A stretch of 64,000 bases of DNA from Acanthamoeba sp. SK_2022b (Eukaryota > Discosea > Longamoebia > Acanthamoebidae): positions 1 through 64,000 of the forward strand of contig JANDJZ010000015.1 of NCBI GenBank assembly GCA_027943245.1. Direction: 5' to 3'. The translations under genes were made by a program, and so were the position numbers. The notes beneath the pieces were generated by a model. It was not told the origin of the DNA. It made no database searches and was given only the letters and a program-made list of their open reading frames with translations. The stretch's first letter is position 1, and the number at the start of each line of letters is the position of its first letter. This document shows, one piece after another, positions 44,029-54,550 of this stretch.

Positions 44029-46979
44029 CTCTCTCTCTCTCTCAGGTCGCGTACCTGCAGGCAATGTGGAGCAGTGTCTCTCCTGTTTCGTTGGGCGCGT
44101 TAACCGAGCAGCCAGCTTCCACAAGCGGCGCCACCAAGTGTCCTGCTAGGATGATAAATGATGGGGCTCATAAGGACGGCGATTGGGAAGGGCAAAGCTG
44201 AAGTACCAGCGTTCACCTTTATGGGGTTTCGGTTTCTAAACAAGTCGGTGCTCACCGATTCTGTGAGCTCGGCAGAGCCAGCCAAACAGAAGAGTGGGTC
44301 TACGCCGATGCTCTGCGGAGGTTGATGGTCGTGAAGAGGTGATAAGCGCAGTTGCGGGGATACACCAAAGTGGTCGGTGCTTGCGATGCGTACCACACGG
44401 GCGCCCCGGGCAAGCAGGTGCATGGCTAGGGTTTCTCGCCTATTCATCAACGTCAAATGGAACGCAGAGAAGCCTGGAGCAGGAGAGCGGCGTGAGTGGA
44501 GATAAGAAGCGTGGACGTTCAAGATTGCTTGCTTCATCTCCCGATACCATTGTGATCCAGCCTATTGACGTCGGCGCCGGCTTCAAGGAGAAGATTCACG
44601 ATCAGCTCGTCTACGAATCAGATGGTGAGAATCGAGATATTAGTATATGATTCATCTCTCAGAGAGGTGTTAGAGGTTGCGCTGGTCGAGATGCGCACCT
44701 GAAAGGCCCAGCACAGCATAGTGCAGCGCCGTGAGACCCTGGTCAGAAAAGAGTTGTGAGTCCCGACGCGTGAACGAAGACCAGTTTAGATACGACGGTG
44801 TGACTCACGTGCTTGTTCGGCAAGTTGACGTCGGCCCGCCAATCAAGAAGCAGAGTCGAGACCATCGCCTGGTCGCCCAAGTGGCAAGCCATCATCAGCG
44901 CCGTCTCTCCTTCCCTGTTTTCGAGACGTCACACCTTAACTGAGCCAAGCGGAGGCGGACACGGGTTCTGAAGAGAGCACAAGTCAGCACCCATCCTGCG
45001 CGTCCACCCGAGCACCCTTGGATAGCAGGTAGTCAACGGCTTGACGATTTCTCGCTACGCAGGCCGCGTGGAGCGGGGTGGAACCGGCAGGCAGGAACGC
45101 GAAGGACGGGGTCGATTGGCTAGCGTCGATGACCACCTGAGAAGGGAACCTCAGTCCGCCCAGCGCGTCGCTCACCCTTGGGTGGGAGATGACAGATCAC
45201 CGAATGAAACCCAGCGAGTCAGCCCTAATGCGCTCCCTACGCCCAATCCGGACAGAAGACGAACCAATCCTGGGCGGTGTATGGAAGTCTGACGTAGAAC
45301 GAGTCGGGACAAGACAGGCGCACTGCGGACCTTACATCAACGTCCACCCCGAGCTGTTCCACCTGTATAGACAAGCGCTGGTGAAAAAACACGCGAAATG
45401 GTCCCGTTTAGGGAATGGCGCGGGGCCATACCAGCTGTCTCATCAACAACCCCCTGTCAGGGTTCTCCGCTGCTCTGTGCAACAGCGTCAGGCCGTTCTC
45501 TGTGTACGGCGAGGCATTGGTTCATGAGCGCGTGAACTGAAAGAGGGAGCGAAGAAGGCGATGCGCACTATCGAAGCAGATCGGGCTCGAGATGACTGAC
45601 AAGTCCTCTAGCTCCAGGTTGGCCAGTGGGTTCGATCGAATGATGCGGCATTTGCCTGCGAAAAAGAAAGAGGTTGATTAATCACGTAACCCCAAGGTCG
45701 AGTATGAATAGCACGTGTGCCGGCACCGTTGGGGTGATGTTGGCTAGCTTCGTGTGCAGGAAGGGAGGCCTGCGTCAGTTGCACATTGAGGAGCGTGTCC
45801 AGGTTGTCGACCAAAAATGAGGCGTCAACCACGCTGCACGCGAGAGGCCCAGTTAAAATGAGGCAGCCCTACCAGTACGCAAGCGCAGCACGTACCCCAG
45901 ACCCGAGATGTCAAGGTGCCTCAGGTTCTTGAGACGCTGTACGTCGACTAATGAGAGAGCAAGCCAGGCACCTGGGTTAAAGAAAAAGAGTCCATGACGA
46001 ATGTCCGCAGTGGGCATGTGAAGAAGGGACACGGCGTACTGGAACCCTGCATCCGGGGGTTACAGCCGCTCGCCAACGAGTTCGGTAACGACACGCAGGC
46101 CAAAGACAGTGCCTCGAGGTTGGGAAACGAATCGACCAGGTTCGATAAAGAAGGCAGATGCCAGCCTGGTGCCCAGTCGATTCAGTATTGGGCAGGCAAA
46201 GAAGTCACCCCAGAGGTCAGACATACCTGAAATGTCGAGAACGCGAAGCTGGGGCGCCGTCGTGGCTAAGAGGCATGGAAAGACGTTACGCGGGAAAGCA
46301 TTGTGTTTGTATCGATCATAAAGACAGCTGTACCGAGACAGGGCCAGGATCTCACTAACTGCTCTTGACTCGCACTCTGAGTCGGAAACAACCCATTGCT
46401 CCATCGGCCGATGAAGAGCCTGCAGCGTCACAGGGTCAGCCAGCCGCACATTCGCAGGGCGCACAACCTAAGGAAGGTTAACACGCCTCTCGAGCCGCGA
46501 GCACTGCACGAAGACCTGGCGCAGGAGCTCTTCTAACTCGTGGTTAGTCGTGCGGCAGGTACGTGGGCCAAGTGGGACCTGCGAGAGGTCGATCTCGCGC
46601 ACGTCATTGCAATGACGCTTTACCACCAAAGCCAACAACAGGTCCGGAAACACTTGGTGTGATCTGCCGCCCTCTTGTTTTTCTGTCCATAAAAATAAAA
46701 TTATAATTTTATCATTGCCCACACATTTATCTCCAGAGCAGGGGGACCTGGGCGGGGGGCGATGAGGTGCGCAAGGCGGGGGAAACGCAGACACCGCCAG
46801 AGGGAGGCGTCGTGAGCGAGGTCATGGAGGGCGCGGCATGTCATAGACACCCGGCTAAGGTCGGGCGCCAGCGGGAGGAAGCCAAACACATGTACCAACA
46901 GCTCGTTGGAGAGGGTGTCCAGCATTATGCAGCGGCCTTCCCCATCGTTGCCCTCGGGCACCGTCACAACTTGCTCCAT
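39813..46979 (-). CDS. F-box, leucine-rich and ankyrin-repeat protein
   Basis: A very long multi-exon gene. The start ATG (46979) leads into a clear F-box (Leu-Ser-Asn-Glu-Leu-Leu, then Met-Thr-Cys-Arg-Ala-Leu and Ser-Leu-Trp-Arg). Exons at about 46600-45500 carry LRR-like pieces (Leu-Arg-Val-Leu-Asp-Ile-Ser-Gly). From 45510 down to 39813 more than fifteen ankyrin units follow, one or two per exon (for example Gly-Ser-Thr-Pro-Leu-His-Ala-Ala-Cys near 45080 and Gly-Trp-Thr-Pro-Leu-His-Ala near 42925), interrupted by a Pro/Ala/Ser/Gln-rich insert at 43780-43380. The last repeat and stop TAA are at 39813-39815. F-box proteins link substrates to SCF ubiquitin ligases. The joint between LRR and ankyrin parts (about 45575 to 45514) fits in phase, but two adjacent genes cannot be excluded. 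Exon limits inside are approximate. Confidence 0.7.
43980..44043. repeat. (CA)n(CT)n tract in an ankyrin-gene intron
   Basis: About 45 bp of CA followed by about 20 bp of CT dinucleotides inside an intron of the F-box/ankyrin gene. Confidence 0.93.
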
Positions 46980-47165
46980 CTTGCTTAATACGTGTTTGGG
47001 CTGGACGCTTTGCGAAGAAAAATGAAGGCGGAGCAATTCTTTAATAAAAAGCAACGTGGACACCCCACTGGGCGCCTCGCGTTGCATTTTCCATTCCCGA
47101 TAAAATGACACAATGAGAAGAGCTGGCAGATGTGGTGATCACGTCATGTCGTGCGGTCGTCCTGA

Positions 47166-47474
47166 TTAGTGTTTCTTGATGAGGATGACAAAGTTCCATT
47201 CGAACTTGATCCTGAGGTTTTCGATGTCAATGTCGACACCGTTGCCGCCCCCGCAGCCCTTGTTGTTCACGGCATTGGCAATACCTTGGTAGTGGTTCGC
47301 GGTAATGCCTGCAGGAGGGGATACGCGTAAGCATCACAAGAGGGCACACAACAAAAGAAGGAGTAGCATACCGGCAGAACCCGAGTTGGCTTGGGGGCCG
47401 CCCTGCTGACCGAATGCAGAAGAGACGAAGAAGCACACCAGGAGAGCGAGAAGGGCGAACTTGATGATTTGCAT
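47166..47474 (-). CDS. Small secreted protein B (two-exon family)
   Basis: Exons (minus) 47372-47474 and 47166-47308, phase 1; 81 residues. Signal peptide ~1-22 ending Ala-Phe-Gly-Gln, then a short Gly/Gln/Ser/Asn stretch. Exon 2 encodes Thr-Ala-Asn-His-Tyr, a Gly-Cys-Gly-Gly-Gly turn and a hydrophobic tail Ile-Lys-Phe-Glu-Trp-Asn-Phe ending Leu-Ile-Lys-Lys-His. The tail aligns with that of secreted protein A. The stretch after the signal peptide resembles the start of the Gly/Pro-rich protein at 54551. Function unknown. Confidence 0.78.
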
Positions 47475-47559
47475 TGCGGTTGGAGGGTTGATGTTGTCAG
47501 CTGCTTGCTTTCTTGCTCGCTGTTGTTTGATGATTTTGTTTGTACGACCCAAACCCAAC

Positions 47560-47632
47560 CATGTTTTATGGCCTGGGGTGGCAGGTGTTCCAGCCAACCG
47601 CGTACCATCATCCCGCTTGCCTTTCTCTGGCT
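47560..47632 (-). promoter_or_regulatory. Conserved promoter module of secreted protein B
   Basis: Partner of the module at 39218-39298. Minus-strand order is GAAAGGCAAG, then GGTTGG, TGGAACACC, GCCACC, then ATAAAA near 47567-47573, about 95 bp before the ATG. The match is far above what the surrounding non-coding sequence shows. Confidence 0.6.
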
Positions 47633-47770
47633 CAGGGGCGACAATGTGGCTTTACTCTCTATTGGTGCTCGCGTTTTTGAAAAACGCAAAAAAAAAACCA
47701 CCAGGGTCGCTTCGTTGCCCGTTCGCGAAACAGTTTGCTGCGGAGCGAAGAGAACAATCGCGCGAAGTCC

Positions 47771-50024
47771 CTACTGCTTGACAAGGTCATCGTAAAGGAC
47801 ATCGTATTGGTTCTCGTCCTTGTCAGTCTGCTTCTTCATGTCCTTGACTCGAATCTTCTTCTCCTTCCACTCATCGGGAGCAATGAGCATCACCCTAAAC
47901 AAGAAACCGCCATAACGACGGAGCGTCAGCTATCCCAGTCCTTTCCGGCGAGGAAACAAACCAGTACACAAGTACCTGTCTGCGCCCAGGCGGTCGGCAT
48001 ACGAGTAAGCCCACTTCAGCTTCTTGCCCTCGCCGAGGACGATCTCGACGGCGCGACCCTGAAAGGGCGAACAACAGAGGATACGAGCGCGTGTAAATGA
48101 CTGTGGAGAGAGAGAGAGAGAGAAAAGGGTCCGAACCTGAATTCGAAGAGCCATCGCAAGCTCGTTGGCCACGGGCCTGAGTTCCTCGTTGAAGGCCAGG
48201 ATGATGTCATCGATCTTGGGGGCAAAGCTCGGGAGCAGCTTCTTGTCCTCCAGGATCTCCATGATCACGCAGTCGCCAAAGCCAAAGCCGCACGAAGGAA
48301 TGTCCTGCGTTCGTGTGCGCCACAGTGAGGCGGCAGATACGACAGACGAGGCGCATGGTGTGGCCGCGTACCCTGGCGCCGTAGGTCGAGAAGAGCCTGT
48401 CGTATCTGCCGCCTCCGCAAATGGCGCGGGGAATGCCGCCGGTCCTGTCGAATCCCTCGAACACGATGCCCGTGTAGTAGGCCAGTCCCCTGACAACCTG
48501 CGGCGAGCCCACCTTGAGTGGGTGGAAACGGACGAGCCAGTTGAAGGGGGAGCAGGGCTGTACCGAGGCGTCGAACTGGATCCAGTCGGCGTAGCCGTAG
48601 CTCTGGGCGAGCCAGAACAGCTTCCTGAGCTCCTTGACGGCCTCGTGTTCCTCGCCGATGAGGGCACCAAGCTCTTCGATGCTCTTCACCGAGAGGGTGT
48701 CGATCAGTCTGCCGGCCGTCTCCTCGGGAACGGGCGGCTCCAAAGCGCCTGCGAATGCACACACGCGTGAGGCCGAGAGGTTGGCCAGGTTGGTCACTGC
48801 TGGGACGCGTACCGAGTTGCTGCACCACGTCGGCCCTCTCGAGCTTGTCGAGCTTGTCGACGATAATGCAAGTCTGGGCAAAGACTTCCTTGGGGATGTT
48901 GAGATCGGTGATGATCTTCTCGATCACCTGTTTGTCCAGGTGAAGGCATGGTTAAAAGGGAGAGGAGAAGGATACACGTGGCGGATTGGGAAGCATTCTG
49001 AGGAGAAGTCGAGTCTCACCTTCCTGCTGGACACTTTGATGCCAATTTCCTTGGCAGTGAGGCCCACTGACTTGAAGAAGGCAACGATCGCGGCCAGCAG
49101 CTCGGCCTCGGCAGTCACCTGTACGAGGAGTCACTCGCGCTTAGATAGGAACGCGCAGGGCGCAGCAAGGTGGCCGAGTAGAACTACCTCCTTGACGCCG
49201 ATGATGTCCATGTTCCACTGGTAGTGCTCTCTCCTTCTGCCCCTGGTGACGGTTTCAAATCTCCAGCACTGAGGAATACTGAACCATTTGACGGGCACCA
49301 TCAGCGCCTTGCCCTGTAAAGAGAGACGGAGAGGTGAGTGAGGGGAGCTCTGAGACCTGCGCAGGTTGCTGAGGGGAGAGAGAGAGGCGAACCTTCTGGA
49401 TCACGAGCCTGGCCAGGGAAGGAGTCATCTCGGGACGGAGAGACACCTTCTGGTCTCCCTTGTCGACGAAGTTGTACATCTGCTGTGTGATCTCTTCGCC
49501 AGCCTTCCTGTGGTTGACAAAAGAACGGCCCCGCATCAGCCCCCGAGTCTCAGCTGAGCCGAGAGGGCGACAGGTTATGGAGGTTTGAGGATCGTGGCGG
49601 ACGGACCTAGTGTAGAGCTCTTCGTACTCAAGGACGGGAGCATCGTACTCCTGGAAAGAGAAAACGCGAGCCACCTCCCTGAACTTGTCGAACAGCCAGG
49701 TGCGCTTCCTCATTTCCTCTGAAGCAATGAAAATCGCAAAAAATCAGAATTTCAGTCGGTAAGCGTAAACGAAGACAGAATCGAGGGTACCAGGAGGGAA
49801 ATCACGGACGCCTGCAATGGGCTCGCTAGGAATGACGCCCGCGGCCTGGACAAAATGAGATGAAGAGTGAGATCAGAGTGGAGGTGCACAAGGAATTGAA
49901 AAATTAATCGAACCTTTTTCTTTCCACCGCTCCGAGGGGCCTTGCCTTCAGCTGGCTTCTTTTGGTTCTGCTTCTCGGACCTCGCAACTTGCGGCTTAGC
50001 TTCGTCCACCTTGACGCCTTCCAT
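47771..50024 (-). CDS. HARS: Histidyl-tRNA synthetase
   Basis: Eleven exons (minus): 49914-50024, 49791-49845, 49607-49718, 49393-49507, 49188-49313, 49020-49118, 48813-48927, 48372-48748, 48137-48304, 47976-48058, 47771-47894; 494 residues, all phases agree. Class II synthetase charging tRNA-His. Landmarks: Gly-Val-Arg-Asp-Phe-Pro-Pro (motif 1 region), Leu-Arg-Pro-Glu-Met-Thr-Pro, motif 2 with [10 protein letters not shown], the histidine-specific Gly-Leu-Ala-Tyr-Tyr-Thr-Gly, and motif 3 Gly-Phe-Gly-Phe-Gly-Asp. The C-terminal anticodon-binding domain is complete. The first exon adds a Lys/Gln/Ala-rich tail like the eukaryotic cytosolic enzyme; no mitochondrial presequence is obvious. Divergent from eIF5. 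Confidence 0.95.
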
Positions 50025-50530
50025 CTTGCTCGTGTTGTGAATTTGTCGCCAACAACAACCTTGCTTTTTTATTTGTTTTATGCGTGTAATTACCGGCAGC
50101 CACTCCAAGAAAAAAGCAGGAACCGCTCGTCCTGCTGCTCGCATCTGCTTTTTGTCAGTCTACCCAGCTTTGTTTGTACACCACAACCTTACATATCTAA
50201 AGTGATGACAGGCTCAGTTTTCCAGACAACACAGATATGTGCTGGTGGTTGTGGATGTTACTGTAATTTCTGGCATCTGCCACCAATGGCCCCTAAAGCT
50301 ACAGAAGATGAGTCCATTCAGAGTCACTGGACAGCTTTTAGTTCCCCACAATGAAACCACAAGTGTGACCTGAGCGTGCCACATTCCAGAAAAAGAAAGG
50401 AAGATAATATCCTGGAAAAAAGGAGGAACGAATGGAATGTCGGAGAAAAGGGGGAAACAGCTGTGCCCTTTTTGTTTCGTTCATCATCATTGAATGATGT
50501 TTGCCACGACACAAAAAATCAACGATCACC
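50025..50530. promoter_or_regulatory. Divergent promoter region of HARS and eIF5
   Basis: 506 bp between two head-to-head translation genes. No ORF with features. The plus-strand start at 50531 is preceded by ACC, a good Kozak context. No other element assigned. Confidence 0.45.
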
Positions 50531-51934
50531 ATGGATAAGACGCAGCAGCCGTACGTAATCTACATGACGAGCGCCCCGCTCATTATCGCCATCGACCCGG
50601 CCATGCAGACCGATCCGTTCTATCGTTACAAGATGAGACAACTGCAGGTGCAGGTCATCGGAAACGGCAAGATGGTCCGCACCTCGCTCACCAATCTCGA
50701 GGACGTGTCGAAGGATCTCCACTTGCCCCCGTCCTACATTCCCAACTACCTGGCCAAGGTCATCGGTGCCCAGGCCAAGTACGACAAGAAGAAGCCCGAG
50801 CGTGAGAGGGGCAGCATCTCGGGAGAGTACCCCCTTCCCGAATTGAGCGACCATCTCGTTCGATTCATTCGCGAGTTCGTGCTCTGCAAGAAGTGCCGCT
50901 ACCCCGAGCTCACCTACAGCGGCCAGGGCAACAAGAAGGACGTTCGCATGACCTGCCGTTCGTGCGGCTGGAAGGGTCTTCTCACATCGGTCAAGGACAT
51001 GAACGAAAAATTCAGACGCTTCGCCATCAACAACCCCCCACTCAAGAGCAACATCATGACTACCAACGCCAAGAAGGCCCCACCCGGCACCGACGCCATC
51101 GTCAACGCCGCCGTTGCCGCCTCATCATCCAAATCGGGCGATGCTGATACCTCGACTGCCACTACGTCTTCCTCTACCCCATCTTCGTCCAAGAATGGCG
51201 ACAAGGCCGCTTCGCCCTCGGAGATCAAGAAGAAGGCCGACGACGATTGGGCCATCGACACCTCCGAGGAGGCCGCCAAGGAGCGCATGGAGACCCTCGT
51301 GCCCGACCGCCTCAAGGCCCTCGTCGCCTCCGAGAAGGCCAAGGAGGAGCCCGCCGCCGAGCAGCTGCGCAAGCTGCTGGCCACCAAGCCCTCGGCCGAG
51401 CAGGTCGTCAACGACGTCATCCGCCTCGTCAAGGAGAACTTCCTCGACGAGCCCGCTCGCAACGCCCTCCTCTTCGAGGCCGTCTTCTCCGACGTCCTCG
51501 GCGACCTCAAGAAGCTCGTCGAGCGCGTCAAGACCGCCAAGGGCGCCCTGCAGAAGTTCATCACCGCCAACCCTGCCAGCCAGCGCGAGCTCATCGTCGC
51601 CATGGACTCGTTCGCCAGCAAGCAGCCGGCCGCCGTCAAGCCCGGCATGATGAAGCTCGCCCCCTCGATCCTCAAGTTCCTCTACGACGAGGAGGTCCTC
51701 GACGAGGAGAACATCCTCATCTGGTACGGCGGCCTCGTCAACAAGCCCACCCAGTTCGCCAAGGCCGCCGAGCCCTTCTGCAAGTGGCTCGAGGAGGCCG
51801 ACGAGGAGTCCGATGGCGAGGGCGGTGACGAGGAAGACGAGGGCGAGGAGGAGGAAGGCGAGGACGAGGAAGACGTCGTGCCCGAGGCCAAGCCCGTAGA
51901 TACCGAGATCATCGCTGAGATCGACGCTCTCTAA
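50531..51934 (+). CDS. EIF5: Translation initiation factor eIF5
   Basis: A single uninterrupted ORF of 467 codons. eIF5 is the GTPase-activating protein of eIF2 during start-codon selection. The N-terminal domain contains Asp-Pro-Phe-Tyr-Arg-Tyr-Lys-Met (the conserved Arg finger region) and a C2C2 zinc site Cys119-x2-Cys122 and Cys142-x2-Cys145, followed by Lys-Gly. A Ser/Thr/Ala-rich linker (~190-240) leads to the C-terminal W2/HEAT domain, ending in a Glu/Asp-rich tail with Trp-Leu-Glu-Glu-Ala. The N-terminus has about 15 more residues than usual before the Arg region. The start at 50531 (ACCATGG) is preferred over an in-frame ATG 30 bases upstream. The lack of introns is exceptional here. 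Confidence 0.95.
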   Translation: MDKTQQPYVIYMTSAPLIIAIDPAMQTDPFYRYKMRQLQVQVIGNGKMVRTSLTNLEDVSKDLHLPPSYIPNYLAKVIGAQAKYDKKKPERERGSISGEYPLPELSDHLVRFIREFVLCKKCRYPELTYSGQGNKKDVRMTCRSCGWKGLLTSVKDMNEKFRRFAINNPPLKSNIMTTNAKKAPPGTDAIVNAAVAASSSKSGDADTSTATTSSSTPSSSKNGDKAASPSEIKKKADDDWAIDTSEEAAKERMETLVPDRLKALVASEKAKEEPAAEQLRKLLATKPSAEQVVNDVIRLVKENFLDEPARNALLFEAVFSDVLGDLKKLVERVKTAKGALQKFITANPASQRELIVAMDSFASKQPAAVKPGMMKLAPSILKFLYDEEVLDEENILIWYGGLVNKPTQFAKAAEPFCKWLEEADEESDGEGGDEEDEGEEEEGEDEEDVVPEAKPVDTEIIAEIDAL

Positions 51935-52072
51935 GCTCGCCACCTCTCCCCCTCTCCCTTTCTCCCTTCGCGTGTTACCTTCGCCCACTGCTTACTCTAA
52001 ACATCAATCAAAATACTGCTCTGCTCTGGCCCCTGTTGCCCCAACGCCATCCATCGTAGGAAAACGAGTTGG

Positions 52073-52464
52073 CTACTCGGTTTCAGCTGCGCTCGACGGC
52101 CCTGCGGGGGCGTCCCTGCTCCTCAGCTCCCCCACCTCGAGGACAAGTGGGGCGAGGTGAGCACTGGGATAGACCGTGTCGTGCCGCGCGAGCAAGATAC
52201 GTACCTGCACCAGGTGGTCAGCCATTTCAAGGCCCGTGTCGCACTCAATGATGCAGTCGTCTTCCAACAACTTGCTGTCCAGCATCGCCGTGCCGTCTTC
52301 ATCGTAGAGCACCACCTGCGCCGTCCTTCGCATATTAATAATAAAAAGATGAGGGGGGGAGGTAGCTCAACCTGGTTGTTGGCCGACACCTTGAGAAGAC
52401 CATCACACCAGGTCTTGGTAACCTTTGTTTTCTGCCGCGTGTAGAGACAAGCCCACACCGACAT
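52073..52464 (-). CDS. Stand-alone DUF2439 protein
   Basis: Exons (minus) 52372-52464, 52205-52315 and 52073-52135; 88 residues. It aligns along its length with the first 68 residues of the ZGRF1-like helicase (Met-Ser-Val-Trp-Ala-Cys-Leu-Tyr start; Tyr-Asp-Glu-Asp-Gly; Glu-Cys-Asp-Thr), and even the first residues of exon 3 match before it ends at a stop. Exons 1 and 2 are 93 and 111 nt in both genes. DUF2439 occurs in ZGRF1 and in yeast Mte1 and fission yeast Dbl2, which bind Mph1/FANCM-type helicases. A small partner or decoy of that system is a plausible role (inference). Confidence 0.75.
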
Positions 52465-52512
52465 TGTCCTCTCTCTCCCCTTGGGTTGTAACAACAAAGG
52501 AAATTGCGCTCT

Positions 52513-54256
52513 TCAATAGACCTTTGGGTGAAGCACCACGGACAGGGCGTAACACTTGTTTGGCGCTGGCTCATTTCCGCAAGGACTACTAAAGGAACGC
52601 TGCCACTTCCAGCCGAGCCTTAGGACAGTAGAAATGACCGTGAGAGACTGCCAGGCTGGGAAGCCAAGAGAGGAGAACACCTTGAAGAAGTTGAACACAG
52701 AGTCGATAGCCAAGCCGCTGGTGTGCTCGTGCTTGTTGGTGCCCGCGCTCACGCAGTAGCAGTCAGCGTTGTTGTCCACTGGCGAGTCAAGCGGTAGGTC
52801 TGCTCATCATGACGTATTAGCATGTCGGAAGGACGGAGGAGGAGAGGTTGGGCACACCTGAGGAGACCCAGTCTATGCAGTTGGTGGCAAGCCACTCAAA
52901 GCCCTGCCTAGTAATGCGACGGTGCTTGAAGAAGTGGATCGAATCCGTCAGAGCGAGTGCCCGCAGCCGCTGCAGCACCTGCTTCTCTAAGGGCCCGTTT
53001 GATGAGCGCGCGCCGCATAATGGCCACTCGGTTGTGGGGAGCGACTACGCAGGATCCATAGCGGGGGTTACCTCGTTTTTCGATGAGGTTGATTGTGCTG
53101 ACTCCTCCGTACGAGTGGGACACCATCAATACGTGCTTGGCTCGGGCCTTGCTCACGAAGGTGTCCCACACGTACAGGTAGTGCGCCTCCGGACTCTCGT
53201 TACGGGCTATCGGGACTCGCTTACCGTTGATAGTGCCCTGCCAGCCACCATGCTCGATGTGAGTTTAGCGTCTCATTAGAGACTGGCGTGAGCGCACCTC
53301 ATTGAGGTTGGGATTGAGCACGATCACCGCCCATCCCTCGTCCTGCGCCTTCTTGATGTAGGGCAGCACCGATCCGATCTATATGGGCGCGCATCCAGTA
53401 AAGGTCAGCCCACTTGGACGTCAGGCAAGGTCACACTAAGAGGATGGACCTCGAGTGAGTCGTTGAAGCAAGGCTTGCGCGCCCACTGGCCCGCTCTCAC
53501 GTTGCCAGAGCCTGTTTGACCGAGGGGGAGCGAGCGTCAGACCTCAAGATGCCTGGCAGCTGTGTGCCGTTAGGCGACAGCTCGGTGGGACGTACCGTGC
53601 GTGAGCAGCAGGAGCACCTCGGCGGTATCCCACTCGGGCGACATGTACAAGCTGCTGCGTGGCATTTCATAGGGCACCTGACAAGCCATGGGTCGGCGAG
53701 AATGGGATGTAAGGAGTGAGGACTGCCACTACTCGGCACATATTTGATGGGAAGCAAGGTTGGCTCACCTCATGGAGAGGAATGATCTGCTCGGTGAGCT
53801 TGTACTCCTGCAGCATCGCGTTTTGGATGTGGCGCACGATCATGTCGCCCATCGCCTCGTAGTGCTTTTGGTTGATGAACTGGAACGGAGTGCCAGTCTC
53901 AATATGCCTCAGTTTGCCCTCGTCGTTGTAGTGATAGCCATAGTCAGCCAACGACGTAGGATTCTCGGGCAGCTACCGATGCAACATTAGCAAAAGACTA
54001 AGGCTCTTTATAAAATGGAATATTAAATACTTTTTGGGATACGTTGTAGTACCTGTATGTCTATGGTATCTTTCTTGCCTGTGGCGTCGCTGCCGGGCGG
54101 GACATCGCCGCCAGGCACACAATAGCGCTGCAGGTAGTCGAGGGCCTCGTCAAGAGACGCGTTGTTGGTGATGAGCAAAGCGTTGGCCGCCGCCTCCTGT
54201 TCAAAGCCCATGGCAACTAGAGTCGCCACCAAGCCTGCGTCCACCTCACCCTCCAT
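52513..54256 (-). CDS. UBA domain plus Arb2/FAM172-like hydrolase
   Basis: Eight exons (minus): 54053-54256, 53769-53972, 53596-53677, 53450-53511, 53298-53378, 53072-53237, 52858-52986, 52513-52778; 397 residues. Residues ~1-45 form a UBA domain (Leu-Val-Ala-Met-Gly-Phe, then Asn-Ala-Ser-Leu-Asp-Glu-Ala-Leu), a ubiquitin-binding module. The rest matches the Arb2/FAM172 alpha/beta-hydrolase fold: Thr-His-Gly-Ser-Gly-Asn-Val-Arg-Ala-Gly-Gln-Trp-Ala, Val-Leu-Asn-Pro-Asn, Val-Ser-His-Ser-Tyr-Gly-Gly (nucleophile elbow) and Ala-Leu-Thr-Asp-Ser. Fission-yeast Arb2 works with Argonaute and FAM172A in chromatin/splicing; the reaction is not known. The stop lies 48 bp upstream of the stand-alone DUF2439 start. 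Confidence 0.83.
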
Positions 54257-54550
54257 TTTTGTTCTGCTGCGAAAAGTAGAAAAGAGAGAGATAAGAATGA
54301 CAATAATTCGATTTACCACGTCGACGCGGCCTATCACCTCTTGCGGGACAAGATGGTAACCCCTCAGGCCAAGGGGGCCTGGAGCTCTTATAAGAGTGGG
54401 GACACTGCGGGGTACGGTCGCTTCCATTTCCTTTTCCAGCCACTCTGTGCCAATTGGTGAGTCAGCAGCCAGCACCGCAACTACTTAGCGCGGGCCTAGA
54501 GTTTCGTTCAAACCAACACCGTATACAACAGCAAGCTGCGTAGCAACAAC

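Noticed and set aside
51125..51988. Long Leu/Val/Glu-rich minus-strand ORF opposite eIF5
   Set aside because: Mirror of the strongly C-ending codon bias of eIF5; no start context or family features.
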